64,000 nucleotides of DNA from Agelas oroides (taxonomy: Eukaryota; Porifera; Demospongiae; Agelasida; Agelasidae), in assembly GCA_949130485.1 (NCBI GenBank), contig OX422183.1, positions 27,530,816 through 27,594,815 on the forward strand. The letters run 5' to 3'. Numbering within the stretch: position 1 is the stretch's first letter; every line of letters begins with the position of its first letter. The position numbers and the translations under genes were made by a program. This document shows positions 1 through 10,650 of this stretch, one piece after another. Below the pieces are notes generated by a model, which was given only the letters and a program-made list of their open reading frames with translations, was not told the DNA's origin and did no database searches.

Positions 1-739
1 TTCCCCTATGCATCCCAGAGTTCTCCTTGCCTCCAGTTTTTGATCGCTTTTCGTCAAGGCACACAAACCATGCATAACGGCAGGGTTTGTCACCGTCTGC
101 TGTTCCATGAGCGTGGTAAGTAAAACTTCAATGTAGTCAAGCAGTATAGCTAGTTGTCAGAAGATGTAGATGATCATGCATGCGGACAAATTGCAGTCAT
201 TTCTCCGGTCAAGGAAGCTACTACGGCTACACACAAACTTGGACTAAACTGCACACTGAAGTCGATTATGCATGGCCCTTACCGCCATTAGAAGGACCTT
301 CGTTATGTTAACCCCTTCCGCTCGATGTTGCTACGAGCTCGAGACTGGTTGATACGCGCATGCGCGTTCAACTTCTTAACTTCTGCTTGGAGTTGGCACT
401 GGAAACTTGAGTCAAAGCTTTATTGACACATTCTCTGTGGGTTCATGACCCTGGCCACACCCATTCATTAGCGAGCGTTCAACAGTAGTGATTCCGGAGG
501 GTTTTCCAAACTTTTACGTAAACTATTGTAGTAATACTTATCGGATTCAGCATTCAATTTTGAGTACAACGGTTTTTGTTTCATGCGAATCGGTGCAGTA
601 GAAGCCGAGATGTGCATCATTATTGCAAAGTAGTCGGTACAAAATTTTGGGATACTTTAAATAGACACAATGGTACATTCGGTAATCATCACGTGCGTAC
701 ACGGAAAATACAAACTTGCACATATCTCGGGAACGGTTA
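1..739. other. No gene recognised
   Basis: Mixed-composition DNA with only short frames in all directions. I see no conserved protein, RNA gene or clear repeat unit here. Confidence 0.4.
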
Positions 740-1160
740 GGCCATACCAATTTGATCTTTTGATTCACGAGTAGGGTTCACAGATAAAGTGGGTAGGTAG
801 GTCGAATTATATTCATAAATGTAAATATGAATCTCATTATAAGTATTGCCCTGCTCGAGCTCGATATGGTCACTTTCTCCACAGTTTCACCGCAGAGCTC
901 TTCTGAGACCCCAAAGTGTCCGTAGCCTTCGCAGAAACTACCGTAGAAGGAACCAGGGTTGTTTGTCCTCGTTTAACTTCCCCACCAACCAGTGCAACCC
1001 ACAACTCTGAAGGGATACACGTGTCAGACATCTTGTATACAGTGCCTAGCATCTCACGTGATTAATTGGTGACGTCATAAAATACTTTACGTTTATAAAT
1101 CCTTCTTTCTAAAAATAGAGTCGCTGTACTCGTGAATCAAAAGATCAAATTGGTATGGCC
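740..1160. repeat. MITE-like inverted repeat
   Basis: A 34-bp arm at 740-773 is the exact reverse complement of 1127-1160, with 353 nt between. This is the layout of a small foldback or MITE. No target duplication was recognised, so the true ends may differ. Confidence 0.55.
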
Positions 1161-1354
1161 TTAGGCGTACGAAGATGGAACTTACACCAAACTGTTGCGC
1201 ACAGAGTGGTCTATCTCATGAGAGTGTCATCGTGTACAGAGCCCTATGGCCTTCAGGAACAGCATGCAGAAATCTGAAGATATGAGATCCAAATAAAGCC
1301 TGAGAATGTATAAATCAGTCTGAAGCAACAGCAGTGATCAGCAACGGAGACAAG

Positions 1355-1484
1355 CCGTTAACGACAGTACGTTAGCATCCGTATGCTATACTGTATTTAT
1401 ACCAGCCCTAACCCAACCCTAACCACACCCTAAGCATATAAATCACTGTATAGCATACGGATGCTAACGTACTGTCGTTAATGG
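1355..1484. repeat. Hairpin MITE, copy 1
   Basis: Arms at 1355-1391 and 1448-1484 pair at 36 of 37 positions. The loop carries a degenerate CCCTAA-type string. A related copy at 24819-24948 has the same plan (CCGTTA..CGACAG, variable block, GCTATAC) but a diverged arm sequence, and each copy's two arms still match each other. Confidence 0.7.
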
Positions 1485-1962
1485 AAATACAACGGAGTAT
1501 GGGTATGTTATTGCAAACTGTTTTCACCAATGTACCCCGGGTAGGGTAGACAACAATGAAGTATAGTTGCCTGTCTCCCCCCGGGTCTGTTTGGATGGCA
1601 TAGTTCAATGAATCCAAAGTGCCTACACTAACCTGCAACTGTATGACAGGATACCGTAAATGAGCCTCATTCCCAGGGTTTTGTAGCTGGAGAGAAGAAG
1701 CCTCAGGTGCACATTTATTTTGTGCATGTACGAGGTCTCTTTTGTACTTACATATTAGTGTGAGCTACTCTGGATGGTTTTGAAGTCAGAACTAATGTCC
1801 CTTTGATGATAGAAAGTCTTAATTTTCTTATAATTTTTTGAGGAAATTGTTAGACACTCGAAGTTGTGTGTCGAGTGGGGGAGCACCAACACCGCTGGCA
1901 CATCGATGTTCAAAATTTCACACATACATAAAGTGTGAAGTTAAAACATAAAGGGAGATGGG

Positions 1963-2068
1963 GATGGGGCATTTTATGGCTTAAATGGGTGGGGCATTTA
2001 TGGCTTAAATTGGTGTGGCATTTATGACTTAAATGGGTGGGGCATTTATGGCTCAAATGGATGGGGCG
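1963..2068. repeat. Tandem repeat of about 27 bp
   Basis: About four imperfect units built on TTAAATGGGTGGGGCATTTA. No coding sense is evident. Confidence 0.6.
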
Positions 2069-2695
2069 GTTAGTTACTGTTTTTGGGAGATATGCTCAAA
2101 AAAAAAAAAAATACTGGTTTCCGGTCCTCGCATGACCATGGGTTTCGGTCCCTTTGAACTCCCGACCCGTGGCCTACTGCAGAAAGGGCGGGACCACTCC
2201 CCGCCTAAGGTTTGCTTTGAGGAGCCAGCTTTTGGTTGGCACATAGTGCTATGGGCATTCACAGTGCTATAAATATTCAAATTACTAAACAAATTGGGGG
2301 TGGGGCTCAATGGGTGGAGTTATCATATTAACTAGGGGGATGGGCGAACGGTTAACATACGGGATTCCGGCTCGCTATCGTGTCGTCTTTGGTGGAACGT
2401 CTGGGAGGCTTGTTCTTCGATGGTAGGCGCTCCTGTACCGAAGATTATTCGGGTCTGTACTGCGGCGTCTATCTCACGGTGAGTATTGTGTGTGATACTC
2501 GGTCGACGGGCTTTAAATGGGAGCGTGCTTCTCTTAGTAACGGCGTACCTATCCTAGTAACGGCATTGTTACGCTAGTTATGGCGTGTGCTTTACTATAG
2601 TAACGGTACGCCTCGGGGTGTAGTCGGTTCCATAAGGCTGAGCTAGGGCTAGGGCTGGGTTGGGGCTGCTCTGTGTTATCTGCGAGGCTCTTTCA

Positions 2696-3127
2696 CAGTG
2701 TGAAGCTCATTCACATTAAAAATTACGAGTGTGAGGCTCACTCACAGTTACGTTACGTCATTCACACTTGAGCTACTACTGTGAGGCTCACTCATCGTTA
2801 TGTTACGAGTGTGAAGCTCATTCACACTTGAGCTACTACTGTGAGGCTCACTCATCGTTATGTTACGAGTGTGAAGCTCATTCACACTTGAGCTACTACT
2901 GTGAGGCTCACTCATCGTTATGTTACGAGTGTGAAGCTCATTCACACTTGAGCTACTACTGTGAGGCTCACTCATCGTTATGTTACGAGTGTGAAGCTCA
3001 TTCACACTTTAGTTACTACTGTGAGGTTCACTCACAGTTACGTGACGAGTGTGAAGCTCATTCACACTTGAGTTACTACTGTTACGTTATGGGTGTGAAG
3101 CTCATTCGCATTTTAAATTATGAGTGT
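2696..3127. repeat. 60-bp minisatellite
   Basis: Units of exactly 60 bp; the three units from 2821 to 3000 are identical, and flanking units are diverged. Each unit contains the near-palindrome GTGTGAAGCTCATTCACAC and a related GTGAGGCTCACTCA string. Open frames on both strands are a by-product of the periodicity. Confidence 0.85.
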
Positions 3128-3132
3128 GACGG

Positions 3133-3338
3133 TGTGTTAGGATAAGGGCTTTATACTTCATGACACGTGTATCTATGTGGAGATAGATAAAGACGGGGTC
3201 TTTTTGACTACAGCTGTCCTTCCTCTCGCAATTAAATACACTGTGGTAGCTAAGTAGAGATCCCCTGCGGACGGGGTTGCGGGCCTGGGTGGGTTGACTG
3301 TACAAGCACATTGCCTGAGCGGATACTCTCACTATCCA
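3133..3338. repeat. Dispersed duplicate, copy 1
   Basis: About 205 bp, nearly repeated at 3547-3750 in the same orientation. Both begin TGTGTTAGGATAAGGGC and end CTCTCACTATCCA. The family is not recognised. Confidence 0.7.
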
Positions 3339-3546
3339 CCACCTCAGCCTCCAGCTCAATTATCTATTCACCAAGTGGGTATCCTATGGTTAACTTTGGG
3401 AAATGGGAATGGGGCTGAGGGTTGTAAAGATGTATTCGACTAAGCTGTGGAAGGCTTGCTTGTGACCTAGTTACAACAGTAAGCTCAGATACTAAAACCG
3501 CTCTGTGTGCATGCTGTAGGTTTCTCTACGGGCTGGGTCAGGGGCT

Positions 3547-3750
3547 GTGTTAGGATAAGGGCTTTATACTTTACACACATGTATCTATGTGGAGATGGAT
3601 AAAGACGGGGTCTTTTTGACTACAGCTGTCCTTCCTCTCGCAATTAAATACACTGTGGTAGCTAGGTGGAGATCCCCTGCGGATGGGGTTGCGGGCCTGG
3701 GTGGGTTGACTGTACAAGCACATTGCCTGAGCGGATACTCTCACTATCCA
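3547..3750. repeat. Dispersed duplicate, copy 2
   Basis: Direct copy of 3133-3338 about 414 bp downstream, with a few substitutions and small indels. This suggests a local tandem duplication. Confidence 0.7.
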
Positions 3751-4648
3751 AGTTATTAGCCTCGTAACCAGGCTTTCTCACCCTAGCGTTTTCCATCTGT
3801 AGCACCTACTAACCTTCGTGGTACGGCAAATGGTGTGGCGATAAAACCTGAGTATGAGGTTAAACACGCAAGCACAAGCCGAACGCAGCAACACAGCGCT
3901 TGCCAACCACTAAATTTGACTGCTGAAAATTGAACATGTGTATAGCAGGACAGCCTGGGAATTAGGCATGTGTGCATGTTTGAGAGGGATTGGATGATCT
4001 GATTATGATGGGATTTCATGCAGCCTCTGGCCTAGTGTCTGTCATTTCTGCACGTCATAGTAGAGATTATTGTGTTGTTCTGCTATTTACTGTTTTGTTC
4101 AGCAATTCAAACCTATATGTATATAGAAGACGGGAATACTCGAACTCAGAAGAGTCGAACCCTGTGCAAGTTGCCTTTTGCGATTGAGGTAGCCACAAAG
4201 GGGCACAATCAGGCTTTTTACAAAGCAAACCACAGGGCTATTCCTGCTTAGCAATAACAAATGATGTGGTCCACAACACTTTTCACCTCGTCTTCATTGA
4301 GGCTGAAGATGGCACTTGAAATCTGCGTTAGTAACCGTTGAATTTGTATAGGAATGAAAATGGGTAGCTATTCACATTACGTTGTGTGTTTATCCTTCCT
4401 TACAGGTGATGGTCATCCTGCACCTATGTAAAGTTGCTGCTTTTGACTGGATGTGTTCACATTGCATGCCTTAATTTTCCAAAAGCTTGATGTGTAAGAA
4501 CAGATCATTATTCTCACTAATTACTTTATGATTGGAATTGCAAGCATTACAGTTCACATACACTGTATTACCGCTCCTGTACTGTGAAATATTTAGTTTC
4601 AGCAGCAGTGGTAGAAGGGGTTTCTTGGTGCAAGGAATGCGATTATGT
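3751..4648. other. No gene recognised
   Basis: Only short frames. A TAGCCTCGTAACCAGGC string near 3768 resembles the end of the MITE that starts at 4649. Otherwise featureless to me. Confidence 0.35.
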
Positions 4649-5097
4649 TAGCCTTGTTCCCAGGCCCGTGCCCAGCTTCCCGTCGCTTGCAGTACGGTTA
4701 AGCGGGAGAGGGCCTGGTACATTTCCTCACGTGAGTGACGTCACGGGTAGAAAGGCGGTATAGAAAGACTTTAATTGAACGTGGGCGAGCACGACTAAAT
4801 TGCTCACTGATTGCTGGTGTGTGTCTTCACTGATTTGGCTTGGTAAAACTCTGTCCTCCCGACTGTCTCGTGAAAAGCGACATAAAAGCGCCTTCGTGCG
4901 CTGCTATCTTTCGACTCGGAATAGTCGCGCTCCAGTGCGTGCGTGCGAGCGAAGTTTTTGTGGTTTGCATGACGCCCACGTTCGCATAATTTGCCCTGTC
5001 CGTGACGTCACTCACGTGAGGAAATGTACCAGGCCCTCTCCCGCTTAACCGTACTGCAAGCGACGGGAAGCTGGGCGCGGGCCTGGGAACGAGGCTA
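4649..5097. mobile_element. MITE with 9-bp target duplication
   Basis: Inverted ends of about 95 bp start TAGCCTTGTTCCCAGGCC on the left and read the same, inverted, up to 5097. The 9-bp direct repeat CGATTATGT flanks it at 640-648 of the 4-kb block (4640-4648) and at 5098-5106. A 9-bp duplication fits a Mutator-like source. A worn relative lies at 55800-56165. Confidence 0.85.
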
Positions 5098-5589
5098 CGA
5101 TTATGTCACTTTCGAAGTCGGGCATCTCACCGATCAGCTGGTACACGGAAGTTTTCTCCGGTTTTCACAAAGAAGTACTTCAAAGTTACAGTAAAGTGAA
5201 CGAAAGACCAACCAATCGATTCTACGATCAAAGAGGATTCGAGAAATATATATTTTGTCGGGGTATGTAGCTACCGTGAGAAGCGCCGAGGTGAAAATGT
5301 AAACATGCACGCGATACCATTTCCGTAGTTTAAATTTAACCAGCGGAAATTACGTATGAATACTGAACTTCCGGAATCACTATCAACAGTCAGGGCCCTC
5401 CGACCAGAGAACGCTCCTCCACACTAAAACCTGCCTAAAATGCCAGAAATGGATTCCCTACAAGGTGAAAGGAGCGTTTTCTACGCCCATTTGTGCAAGA
5501 AAGCAGACAAATGGCCCACCCGGCGCTGACCAGGGCTTTTCTACAGACAACTGCAACAGCCGCCATGTGCTGCCACCCAGAGCGGTGCA

Positions 5590-5687
5590 CCCACCCATCT
5601 CCCCCTGTCCCACCCATCTCCCCCTGTCCCACCCATCTCCCCCTGTCCCACCCACCTCCCCCTGTCCCACCTCCCCCTGTCCCACCC
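5590..5687. repeat. 20-bp tandem repeat, pyrimidine rich
   Basis: About five units of CCCACCCATCTCCCCCTGTC. It produces proline-rich and glycine-rich frames on opposite strands, which I do not regard as genes. Confidence 0.75.
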
Positions 5688-6348
5688 TTTCTGCTAGCGT
5701 ATCTACTGATAACATGCGGCCAAAATCAGACGACGCCAAACGGCGTCATTGGTTGGTAAAGGGTTAACGCAGTAGGCTGCAATCATGCCCAAGTCACGGA
5801 GCCTTAGTCTCTGCTCTTCCAGGCGACGAAAGTTGAGTTTTTAGTCGGTTTCCCTTCCACCGGCGCTTCTCCCTGGAATATAAAAACGGGACATAAACCT
5901 TCCTCCTAGGATCAGAAATGGAGCCAATATTTGCTATGTAATTAGTGTGTTGCAGTGCCTCTTCAATCATCCTACTTTTAGAGATGTCTTTGAAGAAGTA
6001 TGTGCCTTTCATGAGAAACAACAGGGCTCAAACTGCTTATCATGCGGTATGATAGTAATATATAAGAGTGCATGACATGAATAATGATTGCCTGCTTACA
6101 CTGCATGACGTTTTGAAAAGAAATGCAAGTATAAAAAAATAATACGTAATGCTTGCACTGTTGCAACCAATTGTTGTAGTTACACTAACATCTACTTGTA
6201 GGTCCAACATGCATACTTCCAGCACTGCAGATACTGTACCAGGTATACTAGGGATGGCTTTGTCCTTTCACTGGCTCCTTTGATAACAGCCCTAAAAGGT
6301 AGTGATGAATTAGTAATCACACTGAGCCAGCAAGAATCCCTGTAAGTC

Positions 6349-9090
6349 ATGGGAGGGGGGGAGGGGAGGGTCGCGCCGGGGGAAGGGGAAAGGGGGGGGG
6401 AAGAGCTAGAGGTAGGTGTAATTCGGTTGGGATTCCTGAATTGTAGAGGGTGGTGGTCAAGAGAAGTTGATGTCAACTTGGTGTTGCAGCAGCTAGATCT
6501 TGACATATTTGGCTTGGCAGAAACATTTCTACGGAAGGGAGAGGAGCCTCAGGTGGGTGGATATAAGTGGTATGGAAACAACAGGAAGGCATGTAAGAGG
6601 GCAAGTGGAGGTGTGGGGTTATTAGTTCGTGATGGTTTGCAAGCTAGAACCTTAAAGGATGAGACTGAAGGGGTTCTTTGGGTAGAAGTAAAACTGGAAG
6701 ATGAGGGGAAGGTAGCTGTTGGAGTGGTCTATGCAAATCCTGAGGGTGTGAGGAGTGAAGAAACTGAAGTACAATTTGAAAAGGTAGGAGCTGATTTGCT
6801 GGAATGGCGTAGATTGGGGTACAAAGTGGTGGTAATGGGGGACTTCAATGCACATATTGGCAGAGGAGAGGAGGAAGTCGCAAACCAGAATGGACGGAGG
6901 TTACTAAATTTAGCATATGTAGGAAATATGGTGATTGGTAACGAGCTGCCTGTATGTAAGGGAAGGTGGACTTGGGAATGTGGAGACAAGAAATCGGTGA
7001 TTGACTATATGTTATTCCCACAAGAGCATAGGCATGAGTTGGTGGAAATGATAGTAGAAGACAGGGGGGTTATCGATACAGGGTCAGATCACAATGTTGT
7101 TTGGGGTCTGTTTAAGGTGGGAAACCCTAAGGAGATGAGGAGAGAAGAAAGGTTCAAGTGGAGGGTTGATGGGAGAAGCAGCTGGGATGAGTTTCAGGAA
7201 GCAATTGAGGAGGAATTTCAAGGATGGGAGGCCTGGGTGAGAGATGTGGAAATCAGGGAAGTAGGAGAAGAACTAGTTGAGAGAGTATGGGGAGAATGGA
7301 AAACAAAGGTGATGTCAGCAGCGGAAAGAGGGATTGGTAAGAAAAGGATTTCAGAGCTGTCTAAGGGTTGGTGGTCGAAGGAAGTGGAGGAAGCAATCCA
7401 AACAAGAAGGGAAGCTTGCAAACGGCTAAGACAGGCTAGGAGGAGAGGAGAGGCAGTTAATGAATGCTGGAAAACATACAGAGAGAAGAGGAGACAGGTG
7501 AAGAAGGTGATTAGAAAGGAGAAAAAGAAAAATAGGAAGAACAAGTTGCAGAAAATCAAAGAACAAGGAGGGCCAAGTTGCAAGTTATTCTGGTCAGACT
7601 TGCGAGGGAAAAAGAAAAACCGGAGGATCACAAGGATGAGAGGGAAGGACGGAGCAGTAGTTGAAGAAACAGAACAGATTCTGGAGGTGTTGGCTAAACA
7701 TTGGGAGGAGCTAGGGAAGAGTCGTAATAGTTTGGATCCAGAGCAGGAACCAGAGCTAGTTCATGAAAGTTCAGACCTGTGCCAAGAGATAGGATGGGAG
7801 GAAGTGGTCAGGGTTTTGAAGACGCTGAAGAGGGGGAAGGCGCCAGGCCCAGATGGAATTCTAAATGAGATGTTAATTTATGGAGGGAGCAGGATGGTGG
7901 AAAGTATGAGGTGCATGTTCAATGTAACGAGGAGAAGCCAAGTATACCCACAGGATTGGAAGAGTAGTTTTGTCATACCCCTGTTTAAGGATGGCAATCC
8001 AGAGAGTGCGAGCAACTACAGAGGCATTGCACTGGGAAGCTGTGTTGCCAAAGTTTGGGCAAAGATTTTGACAGTTCGGCTGGGAGAGTATGCAGAAGAA
8101 AATATATTGACAGATGCCCAGGGAGGTTTCAGGGCAAAACGGAGGTGTGCAGACCAGATTATGATCTTGAGGGGTGCATGTGAGTTGAGGAAGAGAAAGA
8201 AGAAAAGTACCTGGCTGGGTTTTATGGATGTAAGTAAAGCATATGATACAGTGTGGAGGGAAGGGCTGTGGAGGAAAATGCGGGAATACGGTGTGGAAGA
8301 ATCATTTGTTAGTTTGTGTGAGGGGCTGTATGAAGAGGTGCAAGCTAGTGTTCAAGTAGATGGGCAACAGTCAAGGTGGTTTAGAGTAGACGAGGGACTC
8401 CGGCAAGGCTGCCCCCTGTCACCACTCTTGTATAGTGTCTATATTATGGGAATGGTGGAAGAGTTGGAGAGAGAAAACTTAGGGGTAAAAGTGTCTGGGG
8501 TATGGTGTGGAGCATTACTATATGCTGATGACATTGTGCTGATAGCAGAGTCAGGTGAGGAGTTGCAAAAGATGCTGGATATGGTAGGAAGATATGCAGA
8601 AATGTGGAAGTTCAGGTTCAATGCAAGGAAGAGTAAGGTGATGGTGGTAGGTAAAAAGAACAGTGGTGAGAAGTGGAAAATTGGTGATGAAGAGATGGAA
8701 GAAGTAGAGTCCTTCAAATACCTGGGTGTATGGTTTGACCAGAGGATGAGGGGAAATGTGCAGCTGGAGAAGGTGGTGGAACAGGCTGAGGAATGGGCAG
8801 GCAAAGTTGAATGGATGGCAAGGGTGGATGGGGAACTAGCTGCAGAGCGAGGTCGATTGATATGGGACCTAGTAGCAAGGCCTGGCCTGGAACATGCAGC
8901 AGAGGTGTGGTGGCCAGGGGGGAAGACAGTAGGAAAGAGGTTGGAGGCTGTACAGGATAGGTTGGGAAGAAAACTGTTGGGAGCTAGTAGAACAGTGGCA
9001 GGGGAGGCAATCCGTGGGGAAATGGGATGGAGAAAGTTAGAAGAAGAGAGGAGAAGAAGATGTTGTATGGGCGGAGATTCTGGGAGCTAG
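6349..9090 (+). CDS. LINE endonuclease/reverse transcriptase polyprotein
   Basis: A 913-aa frame for the enzyme that nicks target DNA and copies the element RNA into it. Residues about 24-255 form an APE-type endonuclease: N31 in the LGFLNC block, E58 in LAETFL, D165/N167 in MGDFNAHIG, D219, and the SDH triad at about 246-248. The reverse transcriptase follows, with KAPGPDG, YRGIAL, FMDVSKAYD (D627), LRQGCPLSPLL and YADD (residues 725-728). All catalytic residues I can check are present. The frame ends at 9090 while homologous-looking sequence continues in the -1 frame from about 9027, so the natural protein is probably longer and this copy has a one-base indel in a purine-rich run. No separate ORF1 precedes it. 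The start is the first ATG; the true start could be further downstream, since the first ~20 residues are low complexity. Confidence 0.9.
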   Translation: MGGGEGRVAPGEGERGGEELEVGVIRLGFLNCRGWWSREVDVNLVLQQLDLDIFGLAETFLRKGEEPQVGGYKWYGNNRKACKRASGGVGLLVRDGLQARTLKDETEGVLWVEVKLEDEGKVAVGVVYANPEGVRSEETEVQFEKVGADLLEWRRLGYKVVVMGDFNAHIGRGEEEVANQNGRRLLNLAYVGNMVIGNELPVCKGRWTWECGDKKSVIDYMLFPQEHRHELVEMIVEDRGVIDTGSDHNVVWGLFKVGNPKEMRREERFKWRVDGRSSWDEFQEAIEEEFQGWEAWVRDVEIREVGEELVERVWGEWKTKVMSAAERGIGKKRISELSKGWWSKEVEEAIQTRREACKRLRQARRRGEAVNECWKTYREKRRQVKKVIRKEKKKNRKNKLQKIKEQGGPSCKLFWSDLRGKKKNRRITRMRGKDGAVVEETEQILEVLAKHWEELGKSRNSLDPEQEPELVHESSDLCQEIGWEEVVRVLKTLKRGKAPGPDGILNEMLIYGGSRMVESMRCMFNVTRRSQVYPQDWKSSFVIPLFKDGNPESASNYRGIALGSCVAKVWAKILTVRLGEYAEENILTDAQGGFRAKRRCADQIMILRGACELRKRKKKSTWLGFMDVSKAYDTVWREGLWRKMREYGVEESFVSLCEGLYEEVQASVQVDGQQSRWFRVDEGLRQGCPLSPLLYSVYIMGMVEELERENLGVKVSGVWCGALLYADDIVLIAESGEELQKMLDMVGRYAEMWKFRFNARKSKVMVVGKKNSGEKWKIGDEEMEEVESFKYLGVWFDQRMRGNVQLEKVVEQAEEWAGKVEWMARVDGELAAERGRLIWDLVARPGLEHAAEVWWPGGKTVGKRLEAVQDRLGRKLLGASRTVAGEAIRGEMGWRKLEEERRRRCCMGGDSGS

Positions 9091-9746
9091 GTGAAGAGAG
9101 GTTGGTGAAGCTGATAGTAGAAAAATTGAAAGAGTCAGGTGGAGTAGGCTGGAGGGAAGAATATGAGATGTTGCTAAGAAAGTATGGCTTGGAGGAAGCC
9201 GAAGAGGAAGAGTCAGGGTCAGCAGCAGCCTGGAAGAGGAAAATAGAAAAACAGAACTGGGAAGACTGGCAAGAAGAGGTGGACAGGAAAAGTAGCTTGA
9301 AATGGTATAAGAAGGTTAAAGAAGAGTATGGGCCGGAGAAATACGTAGGTTCATGGGAGGGACATGTGGCAGTACGGTTGAAGTTCCGGTTGAGGTCAGG
9401 GTCTGCAGGGTTGTTTGAAGATAAAAAGAGATGCGGGATGGTGGAAGAGGACAGATGTGTGCTGTGTAATGGAGGGAAGGTGGAAGATGTTAAGCATTTT
9501 GTATTGGAGTGTGAGGAGTTTGACCAGGATAGATGTCGGCTTCTGGAAAGGATCAAGGGAATTGTGGGAGCAGAGGAGTGGGTGAAGGGATATGAAGAAG
9601 GTGATGATGATAGTAGAGTGAGTTTACTGCTAGGGAGAAGGGTAGATGTGAATAGGGAGGGGATGGATGACATAGACAGGTGCATAATGAAAGAGATGGT
9701 GACGTGGTGGCAGAGGCGTAAGGTGTTGTTAGGTTGGGTTAACTAG
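9027..9746 (+). CDS. LINE C-terminal region in shifted frame
   Basis: A 239-aa frame that overlaps the end of the reverse transcriptase frame by 64 bp in the -1 frame. It is charged and lysine/glutamate rich, and has a C-x2-C-x9-H-x4-C knuckle (CVLCNGG ... KHFVLEC) of the type found after many LINE reverse transcriptases. It is best read as the original C-terminus, cut off by a frameshift, not as a separate gene with its own start. Programmed frameshifting is possible but I see no obvious slippery heptamer. Confidence 0.75.
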   Translation: MEKVRRREEKKMLYGRRFWELGEERLVKLIVEKLKESGGVGWREEYEMLLRKYGLEEAEEEESGSAAAWKRKIEKQNWEDWQEEVDRKSSLKWYKKVKEEYGPEKYVGSWEGHVAVRLKFRLRSGSAGLFEDKKRCGMVEEDRCVLCNGGKVEDVKHFVLECEEFDQDRCRLLERIKGIVGAEEWVKGYEEGDDDSRVSLLLGRRVDVNREGMDDIDRCIMKEMVTWWQRRKVLLGWVN

Positions 9747-9856
9747 CTCTTACTCCCCCTGATTACCTGGGTACCGGTGTCCCCTCCTCTTTTTCTCTCT
9801 CAGTGAACTGACACTAATAAACTACATGTCATGGTAGCTGTATTTATTTATTTATC

Positions 9857-10264
9857 ATATCACACAGTTGTATAAGTATGTCACTTAAAAATCTGCCATG
9901 TACATGTACTGTGATGGCCCTTACGGGTTCAACTATTCCAATTAAATCATCACACACTATGGTTCAGGGCTGGTTTGTATACTCTATTATACTGATTACC
10001 TCATAAATTACCCCACCAAATCTATAGTTTGTGCTTTATTCCTCGATTGACATGCAAATTTGTTTCTAAAGGCATTCATCCATCATTACAACATGGTGGA
10101 GAACAAGATGCACATGAGTTTCTGACTCACCTGATTGGTTGGCTACTCAAGATGATGCCAGGCAGGTAGGTGAAATCATAACTGCACTAACGACACTTTG
10201 GGAAACATCAAGAAGTACAGGTATAGACAGTGTGGAGATACTTCTAGCTCAGCGTTTATGTAAT
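9857..10264. other. No gene recognised
   Basis: AT-rich spacer downstream of the LINE tail. Only short frames. Confidence 0.35.
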
Positions 10265-10356
10265 ACTTATATCACGTCTACGAAGGATGTATCCGGTTTA
10301 AATCGCGACGCCCGAGGGCGGAGCGATTTAACATCCCGAGTAGGCGTGATATAAGT
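10265..10356. repeat. Short hairpin element
   Basis: ACTTATATCACG at 10265 pairs with CGTGATATAAGT ending at 10356, and the inner TTTAAATCGC / GCGATTTAA parts also pair. The tip holds GACGCCCGAGGGCGGAG. It has the look of a tiny palindromic mobile repeat. Confidence 0.6.
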
Positions 10357-10650
10357 GTTTTGTGTCACCGGTTGCTAAGCAAATGACGTCAAACACGGTT
10401 GTTGCCAAGCGTGACGTCTTGCAAATGTGTTTAGCTGGCTTCTCAATTCAAATCGAGCGTTGCTGCCGTGGCTGAATCTGTAGCGTTATTTACTCACTCC
10501 TAGTCCGTTCAGCTTTCAGCGATGACAAATTCTGCCATCGTAAATCGAAGAACGCAAGCAGGAATAAAGAACTGTACGTTTTATGGCCCAAGCGAGGTAA
10601 AATCACTTTTTTTACGCAGCTCACCGCATGTAAGCGTGAGTAGGCGGATC

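Larger units (their letters stand above)
6349..9856 (+). mobile_element. Non-LTR (LINE) retrotransposon, nearly full length
   Basis: It carries the endonuclease/reverse transcriptase frame (6349-9090), an overlapping downstream frame (9027-9746), a pyrimidine-rich 3' untranslated stretch, an AATAAA at about 9816 and a short TATT-type tail near 9840-9856. The 5' boundary is not defined. A G-rich stretch at 6350-6400 lies at the start of the frame. No target duplication was found. Clade not assigned. Confidence 0.85.

Noticed and set aside
1407..1433. Telomeric repeat (CCCTAA-like), also at 24871-24897 inverted
   Set aside because: Only a few degenerate units, located in the loop of a hairpin MITE in both copies.
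2696..3127. CRISPR-like regular repeats
   Set aside because: Units are contiguous 60-mers with no unique spacers, in a eukaryotic context.
5435..5767. Pro-rich and Gly-rich ORFs on opposite strands
   Set aside because: Produced by the 20-bp tandem repeat; no conserved flanks.
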